This document shows, piece by piece, positions 53,884 to 63,969 of a DNA stretch of 64,000 nucleotides. Source of the DNA: JBGAPI01 sp044221335. GTDB taxonomy: Bacteria; Pseudomonadota; Gammaproteobacteria; Xanthomonadales; Ahniellaceae. The stretch is taken from positions 1 through 64,000 of the forward strand of contig JBGAPI010000014.1 of NCBI GenBank assembly GCA_044221335.1, in the 5' to 3' direction. Both the position numbers and the translations under genes were made by a program. Within the stretch, counting starts at the first letter, position 1, and every line of letters starts with the position of its first letter. The notes under the pieces were generated by a model. The model searched no databases, was not told the DNA's origin, and saw only the letters and a list, made by a program, of their open reading frames with translations.

Positions 53884-54533
53884 ATGGCCCGATCCGCCTC
53901 TTCCCACCGCTGGCTGCGCGAACACTTCTCCGACCCGTTCGTGAAGAAGGCCCAGGCCGAGGGCATGCGCTCGCGGGCCGCCTACAAGCTGGAGGAGCTG
54001 ATCGAGCGTGACCGCCTGATCAAGCCCGGCATGAGCGTGGTCGATCTCGGCGCGGCTCCGGGAGGCTGGTCCCAGGTCGTCGCGCAGCGGCTGGCCGGCA
54101 ACGGCCGTATCGTCGCGCTCGACATCCTCGACATGCCCTCGCTGGGGGGAGTCACCTTCCTGAAGGGCGACTTCCGCGAGCAGTCCGTGGTGGACATGCT
54201 CGAACGCGAACTGGCGGGGGCCAAGATCGACCTTGTCCTTTCCGACATGGCCCCCAACATGACCGGCGTTCAGAGCGTCGACCGGGCGCGGGCGCTGGAG
54301 CTTTCGGAACTGGCGACCGAGTTCGCCGCGAAGCACCTGCGGCCGGGCGGCGCGTTCCTGGTCAAATTGTTCCAAGGCCCCGGTTTTGACGATTACTTGA
54401 AGCACTTACGGCGACACTACGAGAAACTGACGATGCGCAAGCCGAAGGCCTCGCGCGCGCGCAGCCCGGAAGTCTATGCACTGGCGACCGGCTTCGGCCG
54501 GAACGCGAAAACCACCAAGGATCAGAGCAGCAA

Positions 54534-54537
<4 letters not shown>
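53884..54537 (+). CDS. rlmE: 23S rRNA (uridine 2552-2'-O)-methyltransferase
   Basis: 217 residues from MARSASSHRWLREHFSDPFV. SAM methyltransferase acting on U2552 in the 50S A-loop. SRAAYKLEEL with the catalytic Lys, VVDLGAAPGGWSQV (SAM), LDILDMP, LVLSDMAPNMTG with the catalytic Asp, and LVKLFQGPGFDDYL. Overlaps ftsH by ATGA, the normal order. Confidence 0.96.
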
Positions 54538-56435
<1,898 letters not shown>

Positions 56436-56460
56436 CGATCGGCCGTTCCGGAGGCACCAT

Positions 56461-56490
56461 GAGGGCTCGCTTCGGCGGGCCCTCTTCGTA
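56461..56490 (+). terminator. UUCG-loop terminator after rlmE-ftsH
   Basis: GAGGGCTCGC, TTCG, GCGGGCCCTC forms a 10 bp stem (one G-U) closed by a stable C(UUCG)G tetraloop, followed by TTCGTA. The T tract is weak, but the position 25 bp after the ftsH stop is right. Confidence 0.7.
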
Positions 56491-56516
56491 GTCGCGTCCA
56501 CCCGGGAGAGACGACG

Positions 56517-57134
56517 GTGCTACCCGAGAAGCTGAAGCAGGACCTGCTGTCGCATGCCGAGACGTTCCGGTGCTCGCGGATCCACGACCGATCGCAGACG
56601 AAGCTCGTCGCGTTCCGGCATGAAATAACCGCGGCAGCCGGGCTTGCAGGCGTCCCCGAGATTGGGCGCATGAAGGAGTTCTATCGGAACTTCGGCAGCA
56701 TCACTTTCTACCGCGACGAGGTGTCGGGAGACTCGGCGCGCTACATCGCCCCGGTATCGGAGTGGCAGGCATTGCGCGACGCCTTCGACGCCTGGGTCGA
56801 GGTCCTGACCGACGACGAGGCGAACGATGCCATCCCGGGCGGCCTGCGGACCTGCATCGTCGTCGGCGAAGAACCGCATTCGGGCAACTACATCCTCGTT
56901 CCGACGCAAGGCAGCGCCGCGGGCGCCGTGTATCACTTCGATCACGACGGCTTCGAGTTTCGGCGCTTCGCCGACGACCTGTTCCAGTATTGCGAGGACC
57001 TGCTGGACCTGGATGATCGCGGGCTCACGTACATCGCCACGCACATGCGCTTCATCGAGGGCGACGCGATGGTCCAGTGGTGGATCGAGGAACTGAACGA
57101 CAATCGTGGAAACATCGCCCGAACCGCGGCCTAG
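56517..57134 (+). CDS. Hypothetical protein between ftsH and folP
   Basis: 205 residues from a GTG with GGGAGAG upstream. Soluble, no leader. Acidic alpha/beta protein: MKEFYRNFGSITFYRDEVSGDSARYIAP, WQALRDAFDAWVEVLTDDEAND, CIVVGEEPHSGNYILVP, GAVYHFDHDGFEFRRFADDLFQYCEDLLDLDD. The alternating pattern is like SUKH (SMI1/KNR4) immunity-type domains, but I cannot confirm it. ftsH is normally followed directly by folP; this gene interrupts the pair. Confidence 0.7.
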   Translation: MLPEKLKQDLLSHAETFRCSRIHDRSQTKLVAFRHEITAAAGLAGVPEIGRMKEFYRNFGSITFYRDEVSGDSARYIAPVSEWQALRDAFDAWVEVLTDDEANDAIPGGLRTCIVVGEEPHSGNYILVPTQGSAAGAVYHFDHDGFEFRRFADDLFQYCEDLLDLDDRGLTYIATHMRFIEGDAMVQWWIEELNDNRGNIARTAA

Positions 57135-57245
57135 GTCGGCGTCGCGCGGCGCGGGAGGACAAGGGAGGCCCGGGTCCGGAATCCCGGGCTCGGAAATGGG
57201 CCTGCTACCGTCGCGGTTCCGCTCAGCATCTCCGGATTGGATTTC

Positions 57246-58151
57246 ATGTTCGACCTCGACCCCGGCATCCGCGCGATCGAACTGGGCCGCTCCCGGCTCG
57301 TCCTGGATCGGCCGCGCATCATGGCGATCCTCAATCTCACCCCCGATTCCTTCTCCGACGGCGGCCGTCATGCGGACGCCAACGCTGCGATCGACGCCGC
57401 ACTGAGGATGGTGGAGGAGGGCGCCGACCTGATCGACGTCGGCGGCGAGTCGACGCGGCCCGGAGCGGCGGAAGTCGGGGAGTTGCAGGAACTCGATCGC
57501 GTGATTCCGGTGATCGAGGGCCTGCGCGCACGCAGCGAGGTCGCGATCTCCATCGACACGTCGAAACCCGCGGTGATGCGCGCCGCTGTCGCCGCCGGTG
57601 CCGGGCTCATCAACGATGTGCGTGCGCTGCGCGCCGGAGACGCGCTCGAGGCCGCAGCGGCGAGCGGCGCGGCGGTGTGCCTGATGCACATGCAGGGAAC
57701 GCCGGCCGACATGCAGGCCGCGCCGCACTACGACGACGTGGTCGCCGACGTGCATCGCTTCCTCGCGGAGCGGATCTTCGCCTGCGAGATGTCCGGCATC
57801 GCGAAGAAGAAGCTGCTGGTCGATCCGGGGTTCGGCTTCGGCAAGACCCTCGACCACAATCTCGCGCTGTTGAAGCGCCTCGAGAAATTCAAGGATCTCG
57901 GCCTGCCCCTCGTCGCGGGCCTGAGTCGCAAGGGCATGCTCGGCGCGATCACCGGTCGCGAGGTCGGCGACCGCCTCGCCGGTTCGGTCGCCGCGGCGCT
58001 GCTTGCGGTCGACCGCGGGGCGGACATCGTGCGGGTGCACGACGTGGCGGCGACGCGGGATGCGTTGGCGGTGTGGATGGCGGCGCGGGTGTCGCGCGCT
58101 CCGGTCAAGGCGGCGGGCAAGCCTGTGATCTCGTGGCCGGATGATGACTGA
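57246..58151 (+). CDS. folP: Dihydropteroate synthase
   Basis: 301 residues from MFDLDPGIRAIELG; a TTG at 57237 would add three. Joins pterin pyrophosphate and p-aminobenzoate, the sulfonamide target. Signature 1 IMAILNLTPDSFSDGGRH, signature 2 GADLIDVGGESTRPGAAEV, DTSKPAVMRAA, NDVRAL, LMHMQGTPADMQ, VDPGFGFGKTLDHN and LAGLSRKGMLG-like VAGLSRKGML. About 20 residues longer than average at the C-terminus. glmM, usual next gene, is replaced by a repeat region. Confidence 0.95.
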   Translation: MFDLDPGIRAIELGRSRLVLDRPRIMAILNLTPDSFSDGGRHADANAAIDAALRMVEEGADLIDVGGESTRPGAAEVGELQELDRVIPVIEGLRARSEVAISIDTSKPAVMRAAVAAGAGLINDVRALRAGDALEAAAASGAAVCLMHMQGTPADMQAAPHYDDVVADVHRFLAERIFACEMSGIAKKKLLVDPGFGFGKTLDHNLALLKRLEKFKDLGLPLVAGLSRKGMLGAITGREVGDRLAGSVAAALLAVDRGADIVRVHDVAATRDALAVWMAARVSRAPVKAAGKPVISWPDDD

Positions 58152-58500
58152 GGGATGGGGCTGCGGGCTGAGGGCTGAGACTTGCGCGTTCGGTTCTTGG
58201 GCTTTGGCCTTCGCTTCGCTGGAACTCACGGCTCGTGGCTCCGGGCTTCGGGTGCTCAGGGCCCCGGGGGGAGGCAGTGTTCCCTCATTGACCGTCTTTG
58301 CGAGGAGGAGCGCGGCGACGACGAAGCAACCCAGCGCCTTTGCTTTGGCTCGGGTGCGACGAAGAGCACAGGCGCTGGATTGCTTCGCTGCGCTCGCAAT
58401 GACGGGATTTCGCGTTTCCGGGCACCAAGCCCTTTTGCGTCGAACGAAGCCGCAGCGCATCGACCATCCAATCACCGCAAGGTTTCGGCCCCCAGGCCCC
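58152..58500. repeat. Dispersed repeat family III, long copy 3
   Basis: Core 58293-58406 (CGTCTTTGCGAGGAGGAGCG ... CAATGACGGG) with left flank GGGCTGAGGGCTGA and right flank GTTTCCGGG, TTTTGCGTCGAACGAAGC, CAGCGCATCGA, GCAAGGTTTC shared with 24724-25003. The same family as 30406-30518. Confidence 0.75.
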
Positions 58501-58544
58501 AGCCCCACGATCTGAGGCAGACCTGAGGCATTCAAACACCCGCC

Positions 58545-58574
58545 CTGACCACCCCCGCGCCAACCCGCTAGAAT
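58545..58574 (+). promoter_or_regulatory. Candidate promoter for glutaryl-CoA dehydrogenase
   Basis: CTGACC (58545-58550), 18 bases, TAGAAT (58569-58574). The -10 matches five of six. The leader to the ATG would be about 30 bases. Confidence 0.5.
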
Positions 58575-58610
58575 TGCCGACCTTTTTTCGCCTCCGACCC
58601 CGGGTGCCCC

Positions 58611-59780
58611 ATGGCCGCCAGCCTCAATCCGTCCGACCTGTACGACATCCGCTCCATGCTCAGCGAAGAGGAGCGCATGGTGCAGGACACCGTGGCCCGC
58701 TTCACCGACGAGAAGGTCCTGCCGATCATCGGCGACTGCTTCGACGAGGGGCGGTTTCCGAAGGAATTGATCCCGGAGATGGCCGAGCTCGGCCTGCTCG
58801 GCTCGTCGCTGCCGACCGAATACGGCTGCGCCGGCATGAGCGGCGTCAGCTATGGCCTGGTCTGCCAGGAACTCGAGCGCGGCGATTCCGGCATCCGCAG
58901 CTTCGCGTCGGTGCAGTCGTCGCTGTGCATGTACCCGATCTATGCCTACGGCACCGAAGAGCAGCGTCGCGAATGGCTGCCGCGGATGGCGGCGGGCGAG
59001 GTCATCGGCTGCTTCGGCCTGACCGAGCCGCACGGCGGCTCGGATCCCGCCAACATGAAGACCCATGCCAAGCCCGATGGCGGCGACTGGGTCATCAACG
59101 GCGCCAAGATGTGGATCACCAACGGCAATCTCGCGAACATCGCGATCGTCTGGGCGCAGACCCCGGACGGCATCCAGGGCTTCATCGTGCCGACCGACAC
59201 CCCGGGCTTCACCGCCCACGAGGTCAAGCACAAGATGTCGCTGCGCGCGTCGGTGACCTCGGGCCTGTTCTTCGACAACGTCCGCGTCCCGGAGCGCAAC
59301 CGACTGCCGAACGTGCGCGGTCTGAAGGGCCCGCTGGGCTGCCTCACCCAGGCCCGCTACGGCATCACCTGGGGTCCGATCGGCGCTGCGATCGCGTGCT
59401 TCCGCGAGGCCACCGAGTACGCCAAGACCCGCGTGCTGTTCAACCGCCCGATCGCCGCGACCCAGGCCGTGCAGCTGAAGCTCGCGGACATGGCCCGCCG
59501 GATCACGATGGCGCAGCTGCTGTCGCTGCAGCTCGGCCGCCTGAAGGACGCCGGCCGGATGCAGCCGACCCAGGTGTCGCTGGCGAAGTGGAACAACTGC
59601 CGGATGGCGATCGACATCGCCCGCGAGTCGCGCGACATCCTGGGCGGCGCCGGCATCACCACCGAGTACTGCCCGATCCGCCACGCGTTGAACCTGGAAT
59701 CGGTCATCACCTACGAGGGCACCGAGACGGTGCACCAGCTGGTGGTCGGCCGCGAGGTGACGGGCATCAACGCGTTCTGA
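58611..59780 (+). CDS. gcdH: Glutaryl-CoA dehydrogenase
   Basis: 389 residues. Acyl-CoA dehydrogenase flavoprotein that oxidises and decarboxylates glutaryl-CoA to crotonyl-CoA in lysine, hydroxylysine and tryptophan breakdown. GCDH-type blocks: SFASVQSSLCMYPIYAYGTEEQ, CFGLTEPHGGSDPANMKT, WITNGNLANIAIVWA, LTQARYGITWGPIGAA, RVLFNRPIAATQAVQLKLADM and the catalytic Glu in ESVITYEGTETVHQLVVG. The Arg in ARYGITWG and the LFNRPIA/TQ patterns separate GCDH from other acyl-CoA dehydrogenases. Confidence 0.92.
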   Translation: MAASLNPSDLYDIRSMLSEEERMVQDTVARFTDEKVLPIIGDCFDEGRFPKELIPEMAELGLLGSSLPTEYGCAGMSGVSYGLVCQELERGDSGIRSFASVQSSLCMYPIYAYGTEEQRREWLPRMAAGEVIGCFGLTEPHGGSDPANMKTHAKPDGGDWVINGAKMWITNGNLANIAIVWAQTPDGIQGFIVPTDTPGFTAHEVKHKMSLRASVTSGLFFDNVRVPERNRLPNVRGLKGPLGCLTQARYGITWGPIGAAIACFREATEYAKTRVLFNRPIAATQAVQLKLADMARRITMAQLLSLQLGRLKDAGRMQPTQVSLAKWNNCRMAIDIARESRDILGGAGITTEYCPIRHALNLESVITYEGTETVHQLVVGREVTGINAF

Positions 59781-59786
59781 GTCGAC

Positions 59787-59848
59787 GTAGGGCGGGCACT
59801 GCCCGCCACCGCGTCGCGCTTCGCCATGGCGGCCAGTGGCCGCCCTAC
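59787..59848. repeat. Inverted pair of REP-like palindromes (family I)
   Basis: GTAGGGCGGGCACTGCCCGCC (59787-59807) and GGCGGCCAGTGGCCGCCCTAC (59828-59848), spacer 20 bp. It lies 6 bp after the gcdH stop and is nearly the same as the pair at 33921. Confidence 0.85.
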
Positions 59849-59880
59849 GGCCTGCCCACGGCCCTGATCGACCCGGAGCG

Positions 59881-60492
59881 ATGCACCCGATGTATACCGT
59901 CCACGGCATGAAGATCAGCGGCAACTGCTACAAGGTGCAGCTGCTGCTCGAGCAACTCGGCCAGGCCTACCGCTGGATCGAGGTCGATTCGGCCCACGGC
60001 GGCACCCGCACCGCCGACTTCCTCGACAAGAATCCGAACGGCAAGGTGCCGATCCTCGAGGTCGCCCCGGGCAAGGTGCTGCCGGAGTCGAATGCGATCC
60101 TGTGCTACCTCGCCGAGGGCTCGTCGTTCCTGCCGGCCGACCGCTGGCAGCGCGCCCAGGCCCTGCAGTGGATGTTCTTCGAGCAGTACAGCCACGAGCC
60201 CTACATCGCGGTGGCGCGCTTCATCCGGCTGATCCTGCCACGCGACCATCCGCGCAATGCCGAGCTGCCTCGGCTGCACGAGCGCGGCTACCAGGCGCTG
60301 GACGTGATGGAGAAGCATCTGGCGCGGCGCGACTGGTTCGTCGATTCCGGCTACTCGGTCGCCGACATCGCGCTGTTCGCCTACACCCACGCCGCGGCCG
60401 ACGGCGGCTTCGACCTGTCGCGCTATCCGGCGATCAACCGCTGGCTCGCGCGCGTCCGCGCCACGCCGAAATTCGTAGCGCTAGGTTCCTGA
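59881..60492 (+). CDS. Glutathione S-transferase family protein
   Basis: 203 residues from MHPMYTVHGMKISGNCYKV. N-terminal thioredoxin-like half (KISGNCYKVQLLLEQLG, NPNGKVPILEV, LPESNAILCYLAEG with the Glu-Ser glutathione-binding pair) and C-terminal helical half (WFVDSGYSVADIALFAYTHAA). A beta-class-like GST, with Ser or Cys of the SGNC segment as catalytic residue. Between gcdH and a fused E1 gene; it may be co-transcribed with the latter (54 bp gap). Confidence 0.9.
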   Translation: MHPMYTVHGMKISGNCYKVQLLLEQLGQAYRWIEVDSAHGGTRTADFLDKNPNGKVPILEVAPGKVLPESNAILCYLAEGSSFLPADRWQRAQALQWMFFEQYSHEPYIAVARFIRLILPRDHPRNAELPRLHERGYQALDVMEKHLARRDWFVDSGYSVADIALFAYTHAAADGGFDLSRYPAINRWLARVRATPKFVALGS

Positions 60493-60546
60493 TTTCCTCG
60501 AGCGCGGCCCAAGCGCCGCCCCCTCCGATCCGCAGCACGGTCCCCC

Positions 60547-62817
60547 ATGAGCACGCCCGCCCCGATCCCCGCCCGCCAGAAACAGGTCAACCGCGCCGAA
60601 GTGGTCGACCAGAACTTCATCGAGTTCGTGCAGAACTGGAGCGGCAGTGCCCGCCCGCGCGTGGCCGACGACGCGGCGGTGCTCGCAGGTTCCTTCGCCT
60701 CGGCGCGCGATTTCGTCGAGCTGTTCGAGTCGCAGCTGATCTCGCGCCACCTCGACCTGATGGCGCGCGTGCTCCGGGTCCAGAACAAGGTCTTCTACAC
60801 CATCGGCTCGTCCGGCCACGAAGGCAACGCGATGGTGGCGCGGCTGACCCGCCACACCGATCCCGCCTTCCTGCACTACCGTTCCGGCGGTTTCATGGCG
60901 GAGCGCTTCCGCAAGCTGCCGGGCATGGACCCGGTGATGGATTCGGCGCTGTCGTTCGCGGCCGCCAAGGCCGACCCGGCCTCGGGTGGTCGCCACAAGG
61001 TCTGGGGTTCGAAGCCGCTGTGGGTGCTGCCGCAGACCTCGACGATCGCCTCGCACCTGCCGAAGGCGCTGGGTACCGCGATCGCGATCGAACAGTCGAA
61101 GCGGATCGGCCACGCGATGCCGATCCCGGACGACTCGATCGCGATCTGCTCGTTCGGCGACGCCTCGTCGAACCACGCCACCGCGCAGACCGCGTTCAAC
61201 ACCGCCTCGTGGACCGCTTACCAGGGGCTGCCGGCCCCGGTGCTGTTCGTCTGCGAGGACAACGGCATCGGCATCTCGGTGAAGACGCCGTCTGGCTGGG
61301 TCGCCGCCGCGATGCGCAATCGTCCGAACCTGGCCTACTTCTTCGCCGACGGCCTCGACATTGCCGAAGGCTACGAACAGGTAGCCCGTGCGGTGCACCA
61401 CTGCCGCACGACCCGCCAGCCGACCTTCCTGCACCTGAGGACGACGCGGGTGATGGGCCATGCCGGCACCGACTTCGAGGTCGAGTACCGGCCGCTGCCG
61501 GAGCTGCTCGCGGCCGAGGCCACCGATCCGCTGCTGCGTTCCGCGGCGATCGCGCTGGAGTCCGGCCTGTACACGAAGGACTCGCTGCTGGCGCTGTACG
61601 AGGCCACCCGCAAGCGCTGCTTCGCCGCCGCCGACGAGGCCGATCGCAGCGCCAAGCTCACCTCGAAGGAAGAGGTGATGGCGCCGCTCGCGCCGTACTC
61701 GCCGGCGGCGGTCGCCGCCGAGGCGGGGCGCGCCGACTACGACGTGCGCCGCGTCGAGGCGTTCGGCGGCGCGGAAAAGCTGCCGGAGAGGCTGCCGCCG
61801 CGGCATCTCGCGATCCAGATCAACAACGCGCTGTTCGACCTGTTCGCGAAGTATCCGGAGACCCTGCTGTTCGGCGAGGACGTGGCGCAGAAGGGCGGCG
61901 TGTACACGGTCACCAAGGGCCTCAACAAGACCTTCAAGGGCATGCGGGTGTTCAATACGCTGCTCGACGAGACGATGATCCTCGGCCTCGCCCAGGGCTT
62001 CGCCAACGTCGGCCTGCTGCCGTTCCCCGAGATCCAGTACCTCGCCTACTTCCACAACGCCTGCGACCAGATCCGTGGCGAGGCCTGCTCGCTGCAGTTC
62101 TTCTCGAACAACCAGTACCGCAATCCGATGGTGATGCGGGTCGCGGGGCTCGGTTACCAGCGCGGCTTCGGCGGGCATTTCCACAACGACAACTCGGTCA
62201 CCGCGCTGCGCGACATCCCGGGCCTCGTGGTCGGCTGCCCGTCGCGCGGCGACGATGCGGCGACGATGCTGCGCACGCTGACCGCGCTGGCCAAGGTCGA
62301 CGGCCGCGTGTGCGCCTTCCTCGAGCCGATCGCCCTGTACATGACGAAGGACCTGTACGAGCCGGGCGACGGCCAGTGGTTGACGAGCTACCCGGCCCCC
62401 GACCAGGCGATGGTGCTGGGTGAGCCGCGCGTCTACCACCCGGAGGCGACCGACCTCCTGATCATCAGCTTCGGCAACGGCGTGCCGATGAGCCTCAGGG
62501 CGGCGCGCGGGCTCGAGGCGGCCACCGGCAAGCGCGCGCGGGTGCTGGACCTGCGCTGGCTGCAGCCGCTCAACGCCGAGGCGATCGTGGCGCATGCCCG
62601 CGAGGTGAGCCGCATCCTGGTGGTCGACGAGGGCCGGCGGTCGGCCGGCGTGGGCGAGGGCATCATCACGGCGATCGTCGAGGGCGGCCTCGGCGGCAAG
62701 CCCCTGATGCGGGTGGTGGGCGACGACACCTACACGCCGCTGGCGGGTGCCGCCAACCTGATCCTGCCGACCGACCAGGCCGTCCTGGACGCCGCGCTGG
62801 CCTTGTTCCGCGGCTGA
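60547..62817 (+). CDS. Fused alpha-beta 2-oxoacid dehydrogenase E1 component
   Basis: 756 residues. The alpha half (1-380) has the thiamine diphosphate motif FGDASSNHATAQTAFNTASW, then CEDNGIGIS, and branched-chain/pyruvate-type features (FLHYRSGGFMAERF, TLRTTRVMGHAGTD-like). The beta half (395-756): LFGEDVAQKGGVY, RVFNTLLDETMILGLAQG, FPEIQYLAYFHNA and VLDLRWLQPLNAEAI, VVDEGRRSAGVGEG. It should decarboxylate a 2-oxoacid (2-oxoisovalerate-like) for an E2 that is not in the window. E1 alpha and beta are usually separate genes; fused forms occur in several bacteria. Confidence 0.88.
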   Translation: MSTPAPIPARQKQVNRAEVVDQNFIEFVQNWSGSARPRVADDAAVLAGSFASARDFVELFESQLISRHLDLMARVLRVQNKVFYTIGSSGHEGNAMVARLTRHTDPAFLHYRSGGFMAERFRKLPGMDPVMDSALSFAAAKADPASGGRHKVWGSKPLWVLPQTSTIASHLPKALGTAIAIEQSKRIGHAMPIPDDSIAICSFGDASSNHATAQTAFNTASWTAYQGLPAPVLFVCEDNGIGISVKTPSGWVAAAMRNRPNLAYFFADGLDIAEGYEQVARAVHHCRTTRQPTFLHLRTTRVMGHAGTDFEVEYRPLPELLAAEATDPLLRSAAIALESGLYTKDSLLALYEATRKRCFAAADEADRSAKLTSKEEVMAPLAPYSPAAVAAEAGRADYDVRRVEAFGGAEKLPERLPPRHLAIQINNALFDLFAKYPETLLFGEDVAQKGGVYTVTKGLNKTFKGMRVFNTLLDETMILGLAQGFANVGLLPFPEIQYLAYFHNACDQIRGEACSLQFFSNNQYRNPMVMRVAGLGYQRGFGGHFHNDNSVTALRDIPGLVVGCPSRGDDAATMLRTLTALAKVDGRVCAFLEPIALYMTKDLYEPGDGQWLTSYPAPDQAMVLGEPRVYHPEATDLLIISFGNGVPMSLRAARGLEAATGKRARVLDLRWLQPLNAEAIVAHAREVSRILVVDEGRRSAGVGEGIITAIVEGGLGGKPLMRVVGDDTYTPLAGAANLILPTDQAVLDAALALFRG

Positions 62818-62896
62818 GCGGCGGCGCCGCGCGGCGCGTCGAAGCTTGTTGCAATCATGAAGGCCGCCAGGGTGGTGGCCTTCCCGCAAAATCGCC

Positions 62897-62902
62897 TATG
62901 AT
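62897..62902 (+). promoter_or_regulatory. Possible -10 for the cyclase gene
   Basis: TATGAT, 10 bases before the ATG at 62912. Transcription would begin close to the ATG, giving a nearly leaderless mRNA. No -35 found; low certainty. Confidence 0.3.
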
Positions 62903-62911
62903 TGGTCCGCC

Positions 62912-63814
62912 ATGACGACCCCGACCCCGACCACCATCCTGTTCGCCGACGTCTCCGGCAGCACCAAGCTGTTCGAGATGCGTGGCGATGTCATCGCGCG
63001 CGGCCTGATCGCCACGGTCCTGCAGTCGCTGGGCGAGATCGCCAAGCGTCACGGCGGTCGCACGGTGAAGACGATCGGCGACGAGATCATGTGCGTGTTC
63101 CCGGGCGCGGTGAACGGTCTGCTGGCCTCGGTCGACATGCAGAAGCGGGTCGCGCACGACCCGGCGTTCATGAAGGAAAACCTCGCGATCCGCATCGGCC
63201 TGCACCACGGCGAGGCGCTCCACGAGGCGGACGGCGACGTCTACGGCGACGCGGTCAACACCGCGGCGCGGATGGCCTCGCTGGCCAAGCGCGAACAGAT
63301 CGTCACCACCCAGACCACCGCGCAGGCCACGCCCCCGGGCGCGGTGCGCACCCGCGGTCTCGGCACGGCGCGGGTCAGCGGCAAGCTGCAGCCGATCGAG
63401 ATCGTCGACATCATCTGGCAGGAAGACACCTCGAACGTCACCACGGTGCAGCGTGCGATTCGGCTCGACAACCTGCCGACCGTCGCCCAGCAGCGCCTGG
63501 TGCTGCGCTACCGCGGCAAGCAGATCGAGCTGACTCCGACCTCGCCGCCCTACAACATGGGGCGCGACGCGTCCTGCGGCCAGACCATCGATGCGGAGTG
63601 GGTGTCGCGCACCCACGCGACGATCGAGTTCAAGCGTGGCTACTTCATGCTGACCGACCGCAGCACCAACGGCACCTGGGTCAAGCTCGGCAACGACGAC
63701 GAGCTGCGCCTGCACCGCGACGAGATCCACCTGCGCAAGACCGGCATCATCAGCCTGGGCCAGGCGACCGCGGCGAACAAGGAAGACCTGCTGTCGTTCG
63801 AGTGCATCGGCTAG
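62912..63814 (+). CDS. Class III adenylate/guanylate cyclase with C-terminal FHA domain
   Basis: 300 residues. Cyclase domain 1-170: FADVSGSTKLFE with metal Asp13, TVKTIGDEIMCVF with Lys53 (purine choice) and second metal Asp57, RIGLHHGEAL, YGDAVNTAARM with transition-state Asn/Arg. FHA domain about 195-290: YNMGRDASCGQTIDAEWVSR, THATIEF, DRSTNGTWVKL, which reads phosphothreonine. All catalytic residues are present. The FHA would couple cyclic nucleotide production to Ser/Thr kinases, of which this window has three. Confidence 0.92.
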   Translation: MTTPTPTTILFADVSGSTKLFEMRGDVIARGLIATVLQSLGEIAKRHGGRTVKTIGDEIMCVFPGAVNGLLASVDMQKRVAHDPAFMKENLAIRIGLHHGEALHEADGDVYGDAVNTAARMASLAKREQIVTTQTTAQATPPGAVRTRGLGTARVSGKLQPIEIVDIIWQEDTSNVTTVQRAIRLDNLPTVAQQRLVLRYRGKQIELTPTSPPYNMGRDASCGQTIDAEWVSRTHATIEFKRGYFMLTDRSTNGTWVKLGNDDELRLHRDEIHLRKTGIISLGQATAANKEDLLSFECIG

Positions 63815-63816
63815 GG

Positions 63817-63838
63817 ATTGCGCTCTGCGCAATCCCCA
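63817..63838. repeat. Small hairpin element after the cyclase gene
   Basis: GGATTGCG and CGCAATCC form an 8 bp stem, then CCCAGTGAAGAG. Similar to 28914-28934 after pgsA. Confidence 0.45.
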
Positions 63839-63848
63839 GTGAAGAGCG

Positions 63849-63876
63849 AGCGCGCCGATGGCGCGCTTTTTTGTTT
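63849..63876 (+). terminator. Rho-independent terminator after the cyclase gene
   Basis: GCGCGCC, GAT, GGCGCGC followed by TTTTTTGTTTT. A classic hairpin with T tract, about 35 bp after the stop of the cyclase-FHA gene. Confidence 0.9.
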
Positions 63877-63969
63877 TAGGAGCGGCGCAAGCCGCGATGT
63901 TCGAGCGGCGTGAGCCGCGATGCCGGGCGCCTCGGATCGCGGCTCACGCCGCTCCTGCAGCCGCTCCTA
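63877..63969. repeat. Family II palindromic repeat
   Basis: TAGGAGCGGCGCAAGCCGCGAT at the left and ATCGCGGCTCACGCCGCTCC ... GCCGCTCCTA at the right; inside is another GCGGCGTGAGCCGCGATG. Related to 51641-51719. The sequence 63970-64000 beyond shows no gene that can be called. Confidence 0.75.
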
